5,721 nt of DNA from Burkholderiales bacterium (GTDB lineage: Bacteria > Pseudomonadota > Gammaproteobacteria > Burkholderiales > Burkholderiaceae_C): contig JABMMR010000306.1 in the NCBI GenBank assembly GCA_013205525.1, positions 1 through 5,721 on the forward strand. Reading direction: 5' to 3'. Of this stretch, positions 5,015-5,721 are shown one piece after another. The position numbers and the translations under genes are program-made. The notes beneath the pieces are model-generated. The model did not search any database. It worked only from the letters and a program-made list of their open reading frames with translations, and had not been told where the DNA came from. Each line of letters starts with the position of its first letter. The first letter of the stretch is position 1.

Positions 5015-5721
5015 TTGATTCTTTACGAACACCCATTTAATGAACGAATTCGCACGTATTTGCGACTTGAATATTTGCTAGGCAGGTTTGAGCAACTCTT
5101 ATTGCGTTCTTCTGAAATTGACCACCACTTTGCGCTGACCACGTTGTTTGAAATCGTTGATGTGGGTGGCCGCTCCGATTTGAAATCCGACATCTTGAAA
5201 GAGCTCGACAGGTATAAGCACCAATTCAACAGCTACCGAGGCAACCCCTCGGTGTCGGAAGAAGTGCTGGACGAACTCCTGATGAAGATAGATAAATGCC
5301 AAACTGGCTTTAACACCATGGGCAGTCGCATCGGCAACTGCGTCAATGACAACGACTTTCTCAGCAGTTTGCGCAACCGTGTGGGCATACCCGGTGGTAC
5401 TTGCGCTTTCGATTTACCTACCTACCACGCTTGGAAACAACAGGACCCCGATGAGCGGCGTCAAAATATTCTGAAGTGGTCTGAGCCACTCAAGGCACTC
5501 AATGACAGCGTGGTCTTGTTGATGCGCTTGCTGCGCGAGAGTGGTGCACCACAACGCGTTGTTGCCACACACGGTCAATTTCAACAAGCGCTGCCTCAAG
5601 GACGCTTTCAATTGATGCGTGTTTTTGTCAATCCGGCCTTGGGTTTGGTGCCCGAGATCAGCGGCAACAGAATGATGGTTTGGGTCAGGCTGATCAACCA
5701 AAACTGGGATGGCAAGCCACA
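5015..5721 (+). CDS. zapD: cell division protein ZapD (C-terminus cut by window edge)
   Basis: ZapD (DUF1342, formerly YacF) binds the FtsZ C-terminal tail and cross-links FtsZ filaments in the division ring. The frame is open from 4955 to the window end; from TTG 5015 it reads 235 codons of an expected 250 or so, so only the last stretch is missing. Conserved blocks: ILYEHPFNERIRTYLRLE (2-19), DHHFALTTLFEI (36-47), GRSDLKSDILKELDR (52-66), YRGNPSVS (74-81), VGIPGGTCAFDLPTYHAW (123-140), LLRESG (172-177), FQLMRV (198-203) and VPEISGNRMM (212-221). The start is uncertain: TTG 5015 fits the family N-terminus (xILYE) but has only GAAG four bases upstream, and in-frame TTG codons at 4964 and 4988 would add 17 or 9 residues. 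There is no ATG before the conserved region. It follows coaE after 81 bases, the usual order in Burkholderiales. It shows no sign of decay. Confidence 0.93.
   Translation, partial: MILYEHPFNERIRTYLRLEYLLGRFEQLLLRSSEIDHHFALTTLFEIVDVGGRSDLKSDILKELDRYKHQFNSYRGNPSVSEEVLDELLMKIDKCQTGFNTMGSRIGNCVNDNDFLSSLRNRVGIPGGTCAFDLPTYHAWKQQDPDERRQNILKWSEPLKALNDSVVLLMRLLRESGAPQRVVATHGQFQQALPQGRFQLMRVFVNPALGLVPEISGNRMMVWVRLINQNWDGKP

Overview
This window looks like a core chromosomal segment of a betaproteobacterium of the order Burkholderiales, most likely a Comamonadaceae-type organism. I base this on the gene order (obgE-rpmA-rplU on one strand, ispB-pilB-pilC-coaE-zapD on the other), on the IspB, bL27 and ZapD sequences as I remember those families, and on a GC content that by eye is a little above half. 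I see no insertion sequence, phage gene, CRISPR array, tRNA or rRNA. No searches were run.

Layout. Positions 1-881 hold a leftward operon read as rplU (bL21), rpmA (bL27), obgE (50S-assembly GTPase, only its first 75 codons present). A GC-rich hairpin sits between rpmA and obgE. Positions 882-1031 are a divergent intergenic region with a good promoter for rplU on the minus strand and a TATAAT-type promoter for ispB on the plus strand. ispB (octaprenyl diphosphate synthase, ubiquinone side chain) fills 1032-2018 and is followed by a small intrinsic terminator. Then come a PilB/GspE-family ATPase (2103-3254), a PilC/GspF-family inner-membrane protein that overlaps it by ATGA (3251-4306), coaE (dephospho-CoA kinase, 4328-4933) and zapD (FtsZ-ring factor, from about 5015 and running off the right edge).

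How the genes relate. The leftward genes serve 50S ribosome structure and assembly. The rightward genes mix isoprenoid/quinone synthesis, type IV pilus or type II secretion-like assembly, CoA synthesis and cell division, a mixture typical of this conserved neighbourhood. zapD has no ATG start and was found by translating the frame directly.

The main oddity is the pilus cassette. The ATPase lacks the whole N-terminal N1 (MshEN-type) domain and has a very short zinc loop. The PilC-like partner is also short at its N-terminus. The prepilin peptidase gene pilD, which usually lies between pilC and coaE in this lineage, is absent, with only 21 bases there. This suggests a reduced or specialised T4P/T2S-like machine. 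I do not see evidence for a wholly new system; the rest is ordinary housekeeping sequence.
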